The translations under genes were made by a program, and so were the position numbers. A DNA stretch of 64,000 nucleotides, taken from assembly GCF_003001815.1 (NCBI RefSeq), contig NZ_PVMZ01000001.1, positions 620,001 to 684,000 of the forward strand, in the 5' to 3' direction. The DNA is from Actinoplanes italicus (lineage in GTDB: Bacteria; Actinomycetota; Actinomycetes; Mycobacteriales; Micromonosporaceae). Every line of letters begins with the position of its first letter. Within the stretch, counting starts at the first letter, position 1. This document shows, piece by piece, positions 46,042-53,704 of this stretch. The notes beneath the pieces are model-generated. The model did no database searches and had not been told where the DNA came from. It worked only from the letters and a program-made list of their open reading frames with translations.

Positions 46042-46182
46042 TCAATGCCATTCGAAGTTCAGTGTGTTCATGACCGCGGCGGTCACCTCATCCGCCGCGA
46101 AGGCCCCGGTGCTCACGCCACCGACAACGGCGGCAAGCACGAAAACCAAGCCAGCGAGGCGACTCAGCTTCCTTGCGGACAT
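46042..46182 (-). CDS. Small secreted peptide
   Basis: A 46-residue product that starts MSARKLSRLAGLVFVLAAVV: two Arg/Lys, a hydrophobic core and a GAFA-AD signal peptidase I site near residue 30. The mature peptide would be only about 16 residues, ending NTLNFEWH. GAGGAG lies before the ATG at normal distance, which supports real translation. It precedes the GGDEF-EAL gene by 55 bp. Function unknown. Confidence 0.65.
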   Translation of the reverse strand: MSARKLSRLAGLVFVLAAVVGGVSTGAFAADEVTAAVMNTLNFEWH

Positions 46183-46398
46183 AGCTCGCTCCTCATGAAG
46201 GGGAATCTCGTAGCAGATGGGGGTCACATGATGGTGCCACACCAGGTGTGCGACAGGGAGCGTTCATCGGCGGGTCGTGGCGGCGCTCCGTCAAATCCTG
46301 GCCGAACGGTTGAGCGGACCATCAGGTCAGCCCCTGAAAAATTGATGGCTTTATGAGCGATTTAGGCGGAGATGTGAGGCGAATTCGCGACAGAACCG

Positions 46399-46428
46399 TC
46401 AGGCATTCTTGACGTCAAGATGTCCTGA
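46399..46428. promoter_or_regulatory. 30-bp operator-like palindrome
   Basis: An imperfect dyad whose centre CTTGACGTCAAG (46408-46419) is a perfect 12-bp palindrome and whose outer arms are TCAGG/CCTGA. In all, 12 of 15 paired positions match. It overlaps the -35 box of the gene at 46444, a position typical of repressor sites. Confidence 0.55.
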
Positions 46429-46437
46429 CGAAACACT
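46409..46437 (+). promoter_or_regulatory. Promoter with probable leaderless start
   Basis: TTGACG, 17 bases, AACACT. The ATG at 46444 starts six bases after the -10 box, so the mRNA would begin at or next to the start codon. Confidence 0.45.
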
Positions 46438-46443
46438 GATCGC

Positions 46444-46767
46444 ATGACCTCGCCGGACGAGTTGGAGCAGCGGCACACACTCACCACGGCGACGAACCGC
46501 TACGACGCGCTCCGCATGCGCGACGCCCTCGCCGCCATGGACCCGGAGAAGGAGCCCGCCCTCTCCACCGACGAGACCCTCGAGATGCTCGCGCTCAGCG
46601 AGGTGATCATTCGGAAGGCGGGGTACGGGCGGCAGTCGATGATCCGGTCGGCGCGGGCCTCGGGCGCCTCCTGGACCCGGATCGGTACCGCTCTGGGCAC
46701 CACCAAGCAGGCCGCCTGGGAATCACATCAGCGATGGATCGACGACCAGGGCGGACGGCCCGACTAA
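46444..46767 (+). CDS. Small helix-turn-helix protein
   Basis: A 107-residue protein of unknown function. The N-terminal 55 residues are helical and charged; the C-terminal part, SGASWTRIGTALGTTKQAAW (about 79-98), has the form of an HTH with a recognition helix in TTKQAAWESHQRW. Many actinobacteria encode such short proteins. No ribosome site precedes the ATG, in keeping with a leaderless start. It may bind the palindrome overlapping its own promoter. Confidence 0.75.
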   Translation: MTSPDELEQRHTLTTATNRYDALRMRDALAAMDPEKEPALSTDETLEMLALSEVIIRKAGYGRQSMIRSARASGASWTRIGTALGTTKQAAWESHQRWIDDQGGRPD

Positions 46768-46768
46768 A

Positions 46769-47575
46769 TCAGTCGCCGACGGCCGCGGGGCGGTCCGTGT
46801 GGCTGTACTGCGACCAGGAGCCGGGGAACAGGCGGCCGGCGCCCAGGCCGGCGTGCTCCAGGGCGATCAGGTTGTGGCAGGCGGTCACACCCGAGCCGCA
46901 GTACGAGATGACGTCGGCGGAGCCGTCCACGCCGACCTCGGCGAACCGGTCCCGCAGCTCTGCCACCGGCAGGAAACGGCCGTCGGCGTCCAGGTTGCCC
47001 CGGCACGGCAGGTTGCGGGCGCCGGGGATGTGCCCCGCTCGCGGATCCACCGGCTCGGAATCACCACGGAACCGGGTCGCGTCGCGCGCGTCCAGCACCA
47101 CCCCGGGGGCGTCGGCCGCCTCCGTCAGCGTGGCCAGCCGGTCGGCCGGCCAGGGGCGGGCGGTGAACGAGGCGGCCGGGCGGCCGGGGACGTCTGTCGT
47201 CAACTCCCCCGGCCAGGCGGTCAGTCCCCCGTCCAGCAGGGCGGCATCGTGTCCCGTCGCACGGAGCATCCAGACCAGTCTCGACGCCACCACTCCGCCC
47301 GCGTCGTCGTACGCAATGATCTGATCTTGATCGTTGATGCCCGCCGCCGACATGGCCGCCGCGAAGATCTCCGGATCCGGGAGTGGATGGCGGCCCTCGG
47401 CCGGCGACGCCGGACCGGCCAGCGCGGTGTCGAGATCGATGAAGACCGCACCGGGCAGGTGTCCCCGCTCGTAGGCCTCCCGGCCCGAACGCCCGTCCAG
47501 ATACCACCGGACGTCGGCGAGCACCACGGGCCGGTCCCGGATCCAGGAGACGTCCACCACCGGGTCGATCACCAA
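46769..47575 (-). CDS. Sulfurtransferase, mercaptopyruvate/thiosulfate type
   Basis: Two rhodanese domains, 268 residues. The N-terminal domain (VVLADVRWYLDG onward) is inactive, and the C-terminal one carries the active loop CGSGVTA with the catalytic Cys at about 224. The CGSGVTA form is typical of 3-mercaptopyruvate sulfurtransferases. It converges on the HTH gene, the two stop codons being two bases apart. Confidence 0.9.
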   Translation of the reverse strand: MVIDPVVDVSWIRDRPVVLADVRWYLDGRSGREAYERGHLPGAVFIDLDTALAGPASPAEGRHPLPDPEIFAAAMSAAGINDQDQIIAYDDAGGVVASRLVWMLRATGHDAALLDGGLTAWPGELTTDVPGRPAASFTARPWPADRLATLTEAADAPGVVLDARDATRFRGDSEPVDPRAGHIPGARNLPCRGNLDADGRFLPVAELRDRFAEVGVDGSADVISYCGSGVTACHNLIALEHAGLGAGRLFPGSWSQYSHTDRPAAVGD

Positions 47576-47707
47576 AGCCCCCTACCTGCTGGACAGACCC
47601 GGCCGCACGCCGAACAGCGCGCCGGGCCGCCTGCGCCGTCGTGATCAGCATGCTCCAGAACGTCGCCGCATCGCGCAACCCGGCGCGGGTCCATCCAGGA
47701 TCGCGAG

Positions 47708-47986
47708 TCACTCCCGGCGGCCGGCCGACGCACGCGGCCGGAACCACACTCCCGCCGCTGCCACCAGTCCGATGGAAAGTACCGTCGCGGCCATCGCCGC
47801 CACATCCGGCAACCAGGTCCCCGCCGCGAACATCAACACGGCCACACCGGACAGCAGGTGATAGCCGCCCGCCTCACGAGGCGAGCGGAACGAACGCGCC
47901 AACAGGGCGGGAACGCGGCCGGTGACCAGCATCCGCACCCCGAACACCGCCAGCACCAGCCCGACCAGGGCCGCCGCCGTGCTCAT
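47708..47986 (-). CDS. Small membrane protein of unknown function
   Basis: About 92 residues with three hydrophobic segments (5-22, 43-60, 67-83) and a basic tail. Start MSTAAALVG; an alternative is six codons earlier. No recognisable family and no clear ribosome site. Confidence 0.55.
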   Translation of the reverse strand: MSTAAALVGLVLAVFGVRMLVTGRVPALLARSFRSPREAGGYHLLSGVAVLMFAAGTWLPDVAAMAATVLSIGLVAAAGVWFRPRASAGRRE

Positions 47987-48133
47987 CGGCCCAGTGTGCG
48001 CCACGGGTGGCGTCTCCCGGGCCGAAACCGTCGGTGCCGGCCCCGGGGGACCAGGCCCGGACCACGTTCTCGATCGGGACCTGCTCGTGCCGTGGCTGCC
48101 TCCCCGCCCGGCGTGACCGCTGCGGGAAGGCCT

Positions 48134-48625
48134 CTAGCGGTAGTTGTTGAACTGCAGCGCGACGCCGAAGTCCTCCGCCTTGAGGAGCGCGATCACGGCC
48201 TGCAGGTCATCCCGCTTCTTGCCGGTCACCCGCAACTGGTCACCCTGGATCTGCGCCTGCACACCCTTCGGACCCTCGTCACGGATCTTCTTGCTGATCG
48301 CCTTGGCCTTGTCGGCCTCGATACCCTCGACGACCTTGAGATCGATCTTGTACGTCTTGCCGGACTGCCGAGGCTCGCCGGCGTCGAGCGACTTGAGCGA
48401 GATGCTCCGCTTCACGAGCTTCTCCTTGAAGACGTCCAGAGCGGCCGTCGCCCGCTCCTCCGTCTCCGAGGTGATCGTGAACGCCTCCCCCGACTTGGCG
48501 AGCGTCGTGCCCGTACCCCGGAAGTCGAACCGGGTGCTGAGCTCCTTCTCCGCCTGGTTGAAAGCGTTGTCGACCTCCTGCCGGTCGACCTTGCTCACGA
48601 TGTCGAACGACGGGCTGGCTGCCAT
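48134..48625 (-). CDS. YajQ family nucleotide-binding protein
   Basis: A 163-residue protein of the UPF0234/YajQ family, two ferredoxin-like domains; members bind nucleotides, and in Xanthomonas cyclic-di-GMP. Signatures are [19 protein letters not shown] at the N-terminus, DFRGTGTTL, and [16 protein letters not shown] near the C-terminus. Its presence 2 kb from a GGDEF-EAL gene may be chance. It diverges from tRNA-Tyr. Confidence 0.93.
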   Translation of the reverse strand: MAASPSFDIVSKVDRQEVDNAFNQAEKELSTRFDFRGTGTTLAKSGEAFTITSETEERATAALDVFKEKLVKRSISLKSLDAGEPRQSGKTYKIDLKVVEGIEADKAKAISKKIRDEGPKGVQAQIQGDQLRVTGKKRDDLQAVIALLKAEDFGVALQFNNYR

Positions 48626-48707
48626 GATCAGACTCCTGCGGCTGGATGCTTGTCGATGCTTACAGCGGGCACTTGCGGGCCCGCGACATGCCGACCGTAC
48701 CCGGTTG

Positions 48708-48735
48708 TTGATGCGGTCCGCGCTACGGCTATTCT
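48708..48735 (+). promoter_or_regulatory. Promoter of tRNA-Tyr
   Basis: TTGATG, 16 bases, TATTCT, with a start about 30 nt before the tRNA. Confidence 0.55.
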
Positions 48736-48772
48736 TATGTCCGCCGCCGCGGGGAACTGCGGTGGTTGCCCA

Positions 48773-48853
48773 GGCGGGTTGCCCGAGCGGCCAATGGGAG
48801 CGGACTGTAAATCCGTCGCGAAAGCTACAGAGGTTCGAATCCTCTACCCGCCA
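48773..48853 (+). tRNA. tRNA-Tyr (GTA)
   Basis: An 81-nt class II tRNA with long variable arm: acceptor GGCGGGT/ACCCGCC, anticodon loop CTGTAAA (GTA), T-arm GGTTCGAATCC and discriminator A. Its 3' half is the left end of the direct repeat that flanks the integrative element. Confidence 0.96.
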
Positions 48854-48976
48854 CAGGCAAGTAGAACGGCCCTGGTACCAGCGGAAACGCGGTCCGGGGC
48901 CGTTCTTGTTGTGATCTGGGGAGTCCGGCAAGATCCGGCCGTCTACGACGGTCCACGGGGAATATCGCGGGAACAC
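48805..48976 (+). repeat. Left copy of the 172-bp direct repeat (attL-like)
   Basis: Starts in the tRNA-Tyr anticodon loop and runs through the tRNA 3' end, the terminator hairpin and 70 bp beyond, ending GCGGGAACAC. Aligned by eye with 52646-52816 it shows 18 mismatches and one gap, about 89 percent identity. Confidence 0.8.
48864..48905 (+). terminator. Terminator of tRNA-Tyr
   Basis: A 12-bp stem with one T-G pair (GAACGGCCCTGG against CCGGGGCCGTTC), followed by TTGTTGTGA. The same hairpin recurs in the right repeat (about 52705-52746). Confidence 0.75.
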
Positions 48977-49283
48977 ACTCTCCTACTTGTCCCCCGGTTG
49001 GGTCGGGCTCAGGCCGTCCTTCACCCAGTCCGCCGGAAGCTCGTGAAGCGACAGCGAACCTCATCCCGTGTGTCGGTGGAAGCGACGCTGTTGAGGTAGG
49101 CAGTAAGTAGGTGAAGCGCGCGGGCGCGCCGTCGGACTCGACGTGTGCATTGGGGCGTTCAGGTGGCATGGTCACCGCCTCTGCCAGTCTCCTCACGCTT
49201 TCCAGGGCCGCCGTGCCGCATGGGGTGCCGTACCGTGGGCGGAAGCATCTTCTTGTGAGCCGCTGCTGGGGGTGACGTCGTCG
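48977..49283. other. Non-coding stretch at the left end of the element
   Basis: About 300 bp with no gene. Open frames on the minus strand run across the tRNA and are artefacts. Nothing further is recognised. Confidence 0.4.
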
Positions 49284-49841
49284 ATGAGCGTGGGAGTGGT
49301 TGACCACGTCGGTCCATGGACTGAGGACGAGTACTTTGCGCTCGGCGAGACGACGGACCGAATCGAGCTCATCGACGGGAGCCTGGTGGTGAGCCCCGCG
49401 CCGAGCATGAGCCATCAGCGCCTCTCCCGCCGTCTGGCGAACGCGCTGGAAGACGGCGCCGAGCCGGCCGGACTCTTCGTCTATGAGGCGATCAACGTCC
49501 GGCTGCACACCGGTCGCATCGTGATTCCCGACCTGGCCGTCGTGGACGTGGACGAGGAAGACGTCACGGCTGACGCCTCTCGGGTGCTCCTGATCGGTGA
49601 GATCGTCTCGCCGAGCAACGCCGCTATGGATCGCGTGCTCAAGATGCAGCTCTACGCTGCTGCCGGCATCGGCTGGTATCTCCTGGTCGAGCACGAGGGA
49701 CCGGACTCGCTGACACTGCGGCTCAACCGCCTCGACGGTCAGCACTACGTCGAGGAAGCGGTCGTGAAGACTGGTGCGAGCCTGACCTCCGAGCACCCGT
49801 TCCGGTTCGAGCTTGACACCCGGACCCTCGTACGTCGCTGA
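49284..49841 (+). CDS. Uma2 family endonuclease-like protein (DUF820)
   Basis: A 185-residue protein with the PD-(D/E)XK-type Uma2 fold: [22 protein letters not shown] near the N-terminus, [12 protein letters not shown] with the acidic residues, then VEIVSPSN-like [25 protein letters not shown] and WYLLVEHE. These proteins are numerous in cyanobacteria and actinomycetes; a nuclease role is inferred from the fold. The start [17 protein letters not shown] is set by homology, with GGGGG upstream. Whether it came with the integrative element is not clear. Confidence 0.85.
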   Translation: MSVGVVDHVGPWTEDEYFALGETTDRIELIDGSLVVSPAPSMSHQRLSRRLANALEDGAEPAGLFVYEAINVRLHTGRIVIPDLAVVDVDEEDVTADASRVLLIGEIVSPSNAAMDRVLKMQLYAAAGIGWYLLVEHEGPDSLTLRLNRLDGQHYVEEAVVKTGASLTSEHPFRFELDTRTLVRR

Positions 49842-50249
49842 GAGACGCTGTCACCGACAGCGCCAGGCACCTGCCGACACCACCCATTCGGTGGCAAGCC
49901 GCGAAGCGGCGCGGCAGCAACTAAGCCTCAGCCGGGGACCACCCGCATTCGACCTCGCTGCCTCAACGGACGGCGAACGGGCCGTAAGGTCTCCGCCGAG
50001 CGGGGGCCGTCGATGACGGTCCTGGGTCGAACTTCCCGGTACACCTCAGCTCAGGTGATGGCGGTCGCGTGCGACCTGATGGTGGACCACGCCCCGTAGT
50101 AGTCCTGGGCCCGCATCTCAGCCTGATTCCCTCGTGTAGCTGCTCGATCCGGCTCAAGAGATCGGCCGGTGCGCCGGCCGATGCCGGGCGGAGCCCGCCA
50201 GCAGGCCGAGCGCGTCCGGCCAGCGCCGCGCTTGCGCGGCGCCTTGACG
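49842..50249. other. Decayed region before the repSA fragment
   Basis: About 400 bp without an intact gene. It contains a 26-base repeat (49893-49918) shared with 54812-54837, and GC hairpins such as GGCCGGTGCGCCGGCC near 50162. It probably marks the deletion that removed the N-terminal part of repSA. Confidence 0.45.
49893..49918 (+). repeat. Dispersed repeat, copy 1
   Basis: A 26-base sequence that begins GGCAAGCCGCGAAGCGGC and ends GCGGCAGC. The copy at 54812-54837 has one mismatch, and the similarity extends weakly for some 20 bases upstream. The core can form a small GCCGC-GAA-GCGGC hairpin. Confidence 0.6.
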
Positions 50250-50659
50250 CGATCGACGACGACCCGGACGCGGAGCCCGCGCACCCGGTCCGGTTCGGCG
50301 CCCAGGTCAAGGCCAAAGGGGTCGACCCCGGCACCCGCGATGCCGAGCGGACCATCGGCTACATCACCAAGTACGTGACCAAGTCCGCCACCGACTGCCA
50401 CCAGGCCACCAGCGACCCGCAGCGTGCTCACTTGGACCGGCTCTGGCACGAACTCCGCGTCACCCCCTGCTCCGAGCGGTACTCGAAATGGCTGCTCTAC
50501 GGCGTCCAACCCAAGAAGGCCCACGGACGCCTCCAACCCGGCCACTGCAAAGGACGCGTGCACCAGAAGACCACCCTCGGCATCGGCGGCCGACGCGTGC
50601 TCGTCTCCCGCGACTGGTCCGGCAAGACCCTCACCGACCACCGCACGGGGAGGAACTGA
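50250..50659 (+). pseudogene. Replication initiator (RepSA type), internal fragment
   Basis: About 135 codons matching the C-terminal middle part of actinomycete plasmid/AICE replication initiators: VRFGAQVKAKGVD, ERTIGYITKYVTKSATDCHQ, HLDRLWHELRVTPCSERYSK, WLLYGVQPKKAHGR and RRVLVSRDWSGKTLTDHR. The N-terminal some 300 residues are gone and the reading frame stops at once after DHRTGRN, where full proteins continue for about 80 residues. Both ends look like deletion joints. The name is from memory of the family. Confidence 0.8.
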
Positions 50660-50662
50660 TCG

Positions 50663-50845
50663 ATGGATGAGCTGCTGACCGTTCCGGAAGTGCTCGCGAA
50701 GTTTCGGGTGCCCCGGTCGACCTGGTACCAGTGGCGGCAGACCGGCCGGGCTCCGCGGGTGTTCAAGCTGCCCAACGGTGAACTTCGGGTCCGGCGGTCG
50801 GTCTTCGAGGACTGGCTGACCGGCCTCGAAAGTGAGGCGGCGTGA
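50663..50845 (+). CDS. Excisionase (Xis), HTH_17/AlpA type
   Basis: A 60-residue DNA-binding protein: TVPEVLAKFRVPRSTWYQWR (6-25) is the winged HTH and GELRVRRSVFEDWL the wing. GGGGAGGAACTG gives a ribosome site eight bases upstream. Its stop overlaps the int start (GTGA), the usual xis-int coupling. It looks intact, though int is not. Confidence 0.85.
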   Translation: MDELLTVPEVLAKFRVPRSTWYQWRQTGRAPRVFKLPNGELRVRRSVFEDWLTGLESEAA

Positions 50846-51586
50846 AGAGCTACCAGGTACGAGTCTGGGACATCGGCAAGCGCACGATCCGCGGAAGCTC
50901 TGGTACCGGGTCCGTTGGTCCGTGGAGGGTGCGGCCCGTCTTCGGCTGCCTCTACTACGCAGGCACCCGGCCGTCCGAAGCCGCTGACCTGAAGCATCCC
51001 GACTGCGAGCTACCTGGCCGCTGCCTCGACTGCGACACCGACCTGCACGACGTGACCGCGGCTCCGACCGGGCCCTGCCACCACAGCAAGATCGAATACG
51101 GCTGGGGCCGGATCACGCTGGCCGGAACCCGCGCCCAGATCGGGGTCGGCCTGGACCGATTACGGCAAGCCGCACGAGCGGCGCGGACTCAAACACCGGG
51201 CGCGCAACGACACCCGGCCCGTGGCTGCTCCGCCGCAGCTCGTCGCCCTGCTGCCTCACCACATCACGGAGTACGCCACTGCGCCCGTCGGTCGTCTGTT
51301 CCGCGGCCTCCACGGCGGCCCTCTCTCCGAGTCGGTGTACGACCGGTGGTGGAAGCTGGCCCGTTCGGCAGTGCTCACCCTTGCCCAGGTCGCCTCTCCC
51401 CTGGCGAAGCGTCCCTACGGCCTGCGGCAATCCGCCGCGTCCCTCTGGCTCAACGCCGGTGTTCCGGCAGCCGAGGTCGCCCGCCGACTCGGGCACAGCG
51501 TCGCGGTCCTCCTGCGTGTCTACGCCAACTGCCTCGATGGCGGCGACGCCGGAGTGAACGACCGCATCGAAGGCGTCCTGAAGTGA
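50842..51586 (+). pseudogene. Tyrosine recombinase integrase, frameshifted and deleted
   Basis: The first 14 codons (MKSYQVRVWDIGKR) are the start of AICE integrases. The frame then shifts: KLWYRVRWSVEG is found in another frame at 50894-50935. Next a deletion of roughly 200 codons joins directly to the catalytic domain GCLYYAGTRPSEAADL (with the first catalytic Arg). A second frameshift at about 51150 separates WTDYGKPHERRG and the C-terminal end (51221-51586). There LRQS replaces the LRHS box, while LGHS and the tyrosine segment RVYANCL remain. Normal length is near 400 residues; the gene is dead. Confidence 0.88.
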
Positions 51587-51706
51587 ACGCTGGATTGACC
51601 CGTCATGTTTTGCTCTACTAGCAATGCCCTCATGGCCCTCTCCTTAGGAGTTGCAGGCCAGAGGGAAACCACCCCGTACCCCAATAGTCGGGAAGGCCGA
51701 ACTTTT

Positions 51707-52564
51707 ATGACCGAGCGCGGCGAGATCATTCGGTACGCATATTGGTCCGAGCGTCGCGTCAAAGCCCTGGCTCTCGACCTGGAAATCGACCTCGAACCCA
51801 GGCAGAAGACCAAGTTCACGCTCTTCAAGTTGCCGTTCATTTCGACCAGCCTCGACCTAGAGCGTGCTCCGCGCACGCTGTACCGCAACGAGGTTTCAGC
51901 TCTGATCGAGCGTGCCGTCGGCGACCTCGCAGTCGAGGACTTCGTTACTCCACCTAAAGTTCAATTCGCGAAGGGAACTGGCGCCGTCCAGTTTTCTCAC
52001 TTCATTTCACCCCAACGGGACAGGGTCGTCCTCACGGTAAGGACCAAGGCGTCCGACGGCACGGACGTAGTTGTATGCCTTTTCGGAAGCAAGGACAACC
52101 TTCCAGGATTTGTAGGGTCCGACGATCCGAGCCCTGGCGGGTGGAGTTCCTCTGCGATGTGGAGCATCGAGCATTGGCTAGCGGGCAGATGCGCAGAAAG
52201 CGGACTACCGCACGACGACGCCGAATCGATCTCCGTCGAGGCACTGAAGATCGCAACAGAGCAGGGGAATAATCCTGACTTTAAAGACAATCCGGATAAG
52301 CCATGGACCCGTGGCTACACCTTTGGGGACGCGCCTGAGGCAGAGTGGTTCGCCGAAATCTATAGCGATGTTGTCCTAGACCAGGATCGATGGTCGCTAG
52401 ACGACCCGGTAGATCGGATCTTGGTCGGCGCGCCGGTCTGGGTCCGAACCCCCAAGACCCGCTTTCGCCGATTCCGCGATCTTCGCCGCGGCTTCAACCA
52501 ACAAGCGATCGAGGCCCCGAGACGGGAACCTCAGAGACGGGAGGTTCTCGCTACAGGAACATGA
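51707..52564 (+). CDS. Cargo protein of unknown function in the integrative element
   Basis: A 285-residue soluble protein. No catalytic motif is certain. The N-terminus has IIRYAYWSERRVKALALDLEI, and the middle VVVCLFGSKDNLPGFVG and GGWSSSAMWSIEHWLAG. This pattern recalls the actinobacterial SAVMC3_10250/DUF7019 group, which is only an impression. The C-terminal 40 residues are very rich in Arg. Local base use is less GC-rich than the neighbours (for example 52260-52400), a sign of recent transfer. GGAAGG lies ten bases before the ATG; earlier ATGs at 51605 and 51632 are possible. It lies between int and the right att copy, a common cargo site. Confidence 0.65.
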   Translation: MTERGEIIRYAYWSERRVKALALDLEIDLEPRQKTKFTLFKLPFISTSLDLERAPRTLYRNEVSALIERAVGDLAVEDFVTPPKVQFAKGTGAVQFSHFISPQRDRVVLTVRTKASDGTDVVVCLFGSKDNLPGFVGSDDPSPGGWSSSAMWSIEHWLAGRCAESGLPHDDAESISVEALKIATEQGNNPDFKDNPDKPWTRGYTFGDAPEAEWFAEIYSDVVLDQDRWSLDDPVDRILVGAPVWVRTPKTRFRRFRDLRRGFNQQAIEAPRREPQRREVLATGT

Positions 52565-52645
52565 CGGAACACCAGCCGCCGTACCGCATCGATCAAAGAG
52601 AAACGCCTAATAGATAGCGGTTGATCAAGCCGAGTCGAGCGCTCC

Positions 52646-52816
52646 CTGTGAATCCGTCGCGAAAGCTACAGAGGCTCGAATCCTCTAGCCGCCTCAGGCA
52701 GACAGAACGGCCCCGGTACCAGCGGAAACGCGGACCGGGGCCGTTCTCGTTGTGATCTAGGGAGTCCGGCAAGATCCGGCTGCCTACGGCCCTCCACGGG
52801 AACATTGCGGGAACAC
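52646..52816 (+). repeat. Right copy of the direct repeat (attR-like, degenerate tRNA-Tyr 3' half)
   Basis: Copy of 48805-48976 with anticodon GTG instead of GTA, a broken acceptor stem (CTAGCCGCCT for CTACCCGCCA) and no 5' half, so it is not a working tRNA. The terminator hairpin and the ending GCGGGAACAC are kept. Confidence 0.8.
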
Positions 52817-53035
52817 GCCGAGATCCTTTCAGGCCGCCCAGCACCCCTCTCCTGACCGCCCGCTCGATCTTGACCAGGCTCAACTCTCTCCCAAAGCCTG
52901 TGACCGGTTGAACCGAAACAGGCCTGGGCCGGTATTGGAGAACAACGCTGGTCGCATCGATGGCGGCTCCAGGTCTCCACTTGCCTGACCAAGTTGGTAA
53001 CCCTCGAATTCAGGTGGTCACCGGAGAGGACGGCC

Positions 53036-53353
53036 GTGGACAGTCCGAGACTTGATATTCAGCGCAGCGCCGGCAAGTTGGCGCTCTTCCTCGCCGGGGT
53101 CTATCTGCTGGTGCTGGTCGGCGTCGTGGTCTCCACCGTGTCGGGCAGTCCCATTCCGCTCCTCGGTTGGCCGATCCTGCTCCTACCAGCAGCCGCGTTC
53201 ACCTATTCGATCATCGACGCGGTCAGACTGCACCGGACCAGCGACATCGCCGAGACCACGCGACTCTGGCGGCGGAGCTTGCTCCTCGCGGTCGTCGGAA
53301 CGGGCCTGATGGTTCTGGCGGTCGTCATCACGAACAGGATCACACCGCTATGA
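53036..53353 (+). CDS. Two-helix membrane protein, first gene of the WXG100 cassette
   Basis: A 105-residue protein: helices at about 14-36 and 40-60 and a third at 82-102. No known family. The GTG start has GGAGAGGA seven bases upstream. Its TGA overlaps the ATG of the next gene (ATGA), so it belongs to a four-gene operon. Confidence 0.7.
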   Translation: MDSPRLDIQRSAGKLALFLAGVYLLVLVGVVVSTVSGSPIPLLGWPILLLPAAAFTYSIIDAVRLHRTSDIAETTRLWRRSLLLAVVGTGLMVLAVVITNRITPL

Positions 53354-53682
53354 CCTTCAGAGTTGATCCCTTTCAGGTACGGGAGTACGCGCGCAAGCTC
53401 GGCGATGTCGAACGGGTCGCCGAGGAGGCCGGCCGGTACGTCTCGGCCCACGGCAGCTTCACGATCCTCGACCAAGGTCTGATGGGCTTCGTCGCTCCCG
53501 GCCATCGGCAGCTGATGGGCCAGCTGCATGACCTCTTCGCCAGGCTCGGGGATCTCGGTGCCGGTTCTCGGACGGCCCTGCGGGCTGCCGCCGACACCTA
53601 CGTCTACACAGACGAACGCTCGGCTTCTGCACTGGATGCGTCCTATCCACCGGTGCACCGCAATGCGCTGTTCCGTGGCTGA
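53350..53682 (+). CDS. WXG100/ESX-like small secreted-type protein
   Basis: A 110-residue helical protein beginning MTFRVDPFQVREYARKLGDV. Two amphipathic helices of about 40 residues flank GHRQLMGQLHDLFARLGDLG, and a C-terminal YVYTDERSASALDASY-like segment resembles the tail of type VII-associated excreted proteins (the usual ending is Tyr-x-x-x-Asp/Glu). WXG itself is not strict here. Encoded just before a larger WxG protein. Confidence 0.6.
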   Translation: MTFRVDPFQVREYARKLGDVERVAEEAGRYVSAHGSFTILDQGLMGFVAPGHRQLMGQLHDLFARLGDLGAGSRTALRAAADTYVYTDERSASALDASYPPVHRNALFRG

Positions 53683-53704
53683 TCGTCGATGAGAGGGCTG
53701 GGCC

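Larger units (their letters stand above)
48805..52816 (+). mobile_element. Remnant of an integrative element (AICE type) in tRNA-Tyr
   Basis: Bounded by direct repeats of the tRNA-Tyr 3' half. Inside, in order: a Uma2-like gene, a fragment of a RepSA-type initiator, an intact xis, a broken int and a cargo gene. The repSA-xis-int order on one strand, with int facing the nearer att site, is that of pSAM2-like elements. Transfer genes (traB/spd) are missing and internal deletions are visible on both sides of repSA, so the element can no longer move alone. Confidence 0.85.

Noticed and set aside
47708..48625. A functional link between the YajQ-family protein and the GGDEF-EAL protein.
   Set aside because: They are about 2 kb apart with unrelated genes between, on separate transcripts; distance alone does not support a pathway.
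48825..49796. A 323-codon minus-strand frame running through tRNA-Tyr and the Uma2 gene.
   Set aside because: It crosses a tRNA and is antisense to a recognisable gene; such frames over tRNA genes are common artefacts.
52593..52992. Two minus-strand frames over the right repeat that resemble frames at the left repeat.
   Set aside because: The likeness comes from the duplicated tRNA-terminator DNA, not from protein homology.
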